Part shown: positions 5,716 to 6,191 of the stretch, piece by piece
Numbering within the stretch: the stretch's first letter is position 1
How the letters are laid out: the number at the start of each line of letters is the position of its first letter
Origin: Acidimicrobiaceae bacterium
Lineage (GTDB): Bacteria; Actinomycetota; Acidimicrobiia; Acidimicrobiales; Palsa-688
Length of the DNA: 6,191 nucleotides
Assembly: GCA_003158835.1 (NCBI GenBank)
Contig: PMLI01000204.1
Location: forward strand, 1 to 6,191
Direction of reading: 5' to 3'
Translations under genes and position numbers: made by a program
Notes under the pieces: model-generated
The model's input: only the letters and a program-made list of their open reading frames with translations
The model's database searches: none
Told to the model about the DNA's origin: nothing

Positions 5716-6191
5716 CCCCAGTTGCCCGCAGTGGTCGTGGTGGTGGCGGGCGCCCCGCCGTGCCCGCCCCGGGTGGCCGGGGCGGGCGCACGGGAGAGCT
5801 GGACGACGTACCAGATCTGGGCGATGCCCTCGCCCTTGACGGTGCCCGGCGTGTCCTGGCTGAAGGTGTAGAGGGCTTTGCCGTCCCAGGTGACCTGGCG
5901 CCCGGTCAGGCCCGGGACGGTCCCCAGCCCGCTGACCCCGTTGCTCAGCTGCGCGATGGTCTCCCCCGTGGGGATGGTCAGGGGGGGCCAGGCGCGCAGG
6001 CACGCACCCGTGCAGGCCCAGCGCGACGACTTGTCGTCCTTGTTGTAATAAAGGGCAAGTCCCTTCTTGGTGACCAGTACCTTGCCGTATTTGTGGACCG
6101 TGGCCGTCTTCACGACGACCTTGTCGCCGATCTCGGCCGGCAAGCGGGCACCGGCCGAGACAGGGCGGGCCGAGACAGGGCCGGCCGAGAC
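5712..6191 (-). CDS. Secreted-repeat (Lipoprotein_15/COG4315-type) protein, N-terminus outside window
   Basis: The minus-strand frame is open from the right edge to the TAA at 5714-5712. The TTG at 6143 is only an internal possibility, as the frame continues upstream as VSAGPVSARPVSAG without a stop. The true start and any signal peptide or lipobox therefore probably lie beyond the window. Counting from Leu/TTG 6143, two copies of the secreted-repeat unit are seen. The first (about 17-55) has LVTKKGLALYYNKDD, the CTGAC signature (44-48) and AWPPL. The second (about 76-115) has VTWDGKALYTFSQDTPG and GEGIAQIWYVV. These are typical of the PF03640 family of exported proteins of unknown role, common in actinobacteria. 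The C-terminus is low-complexity Ala/Pro/Gly with five consecutive Thr (134-138), ending in AGNWG, as in other exported members. It is convergent with the reductase and overlaps it by 4 bp. Molecular function is not known; a cell-surface location is inferred from the family. Confidence 0.85.
   Translation of the reverse strand, partial: VSAGPVSARPVSAGARLPAEIGDKVVVKTATVHKYGKVLVTKKGLALYYNKDDKSSRWACTGACLRAWPPLTIPTGETIAQLSNGVSGLGTVPGLTGRQVTWDGKALYTFSQDTPGTVKGEGIAQIWYVVQLSRAPAPATRGGHGGAPATTTTTAGNWG
6147..6191. repeat. Three tandem 15-bp repeats at the right edge
   Basis: Read on the minus strand, the units are GTCTCGGCCGGCCCT, GTCTCGGCCCGCCCT and GTCTCGGCCGGTGCC, coding VSAGP, VSARP and VSAGA in frame with the secreted-repeat gene. 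The array touches the window end, so it may have more copies outside. It probably forms a flexible linker between a signal peptide and the first domain, if the frame is truly coding there. Confidence 0.8.

Noticed and set aside
5200..6003. 267-codon minus-strand frame overlapping the SDR and secreted-repeat genes
   Set aside because: It conflicts with the SDR active-site region on the plus strand and with the better-supported secreted-repeat frame on the same strand.
6141..6143. TTG as the start of the secreted-repeat protein
   Set aside because: The frame stays open to the window edge, an exported protein should have a signal peptide, and none is encoded from this TTG.

Overview
The window is high-GC DNA (roughly 70% by eye) with tightly packed genes, GTG and TTG starts beside ATG, and a gene order typical of Actinomycetota. 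The lineage is inferred from gene content and order: apt-rel, then rarA, a DUF948-type protein and a DUF6167-type protein. In many actinobacteria the last two sit just upstream of alaS. The Rel, RarA and secreted-repeat proteins would fit an Acidimicrobiia-like or other deep actinobacterial lineage, but the genus cannot be named from this sequence.

Layout: positions 2-289 hold the C-terminal part of adenine phosphoribosyltransferase (apt). A 64-bp gap with two short tandem repeats follows. Next come a complete bifunctional (p)ppGpp synthetase/hydrolase (rel, 354-2618), the AAA+ replication-associated recombination protein RarA (2615-3928, overlapping the rel stop by 4 bp), a membrane-anchored DUF948-like protein (3941-4486), a small DUF6167-like protein (4506-4835), and a short-chain dehydrogenase/reductase (4801-5715, overlapping its predecessor by 35 bp). 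All six are on the plus strand and could form one polycistronic unit. On the minus strand, a secreted-repeat protein of the Lipoprotein_15 type (5712-6191) runs in from the right edge and ends in the same TTAA as the reductase.

Functionally, apt (purine salvage, PRPP use) and rel (ppGpp turnover from GTP/GDP) are linked through purine nucleotide metabolism. rel and rarA are translationally juxtaposed, which would place starvation signalling and replication-fork maintenance on one transcript. The DUF948 and DUF6167 proteins look like a small envelope-associated pair. The reductase and the secreted repeat protein have no evident link to the upstream genes.

Most of the window is ordinary conserved chromosome, and I saw no clearly novel system. 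The most distinctive structure is a perfect 20-bp tandem duplication across the DUF948/DUF6167 junction. It duplicates the stop/start region and creates a six-codon mini-ORF that ends on the real start codon. No RNA genes, CRISPR arrays, insertion sequences or convincing terminators were seen, and no stretch over 300 bases lacks a gene.
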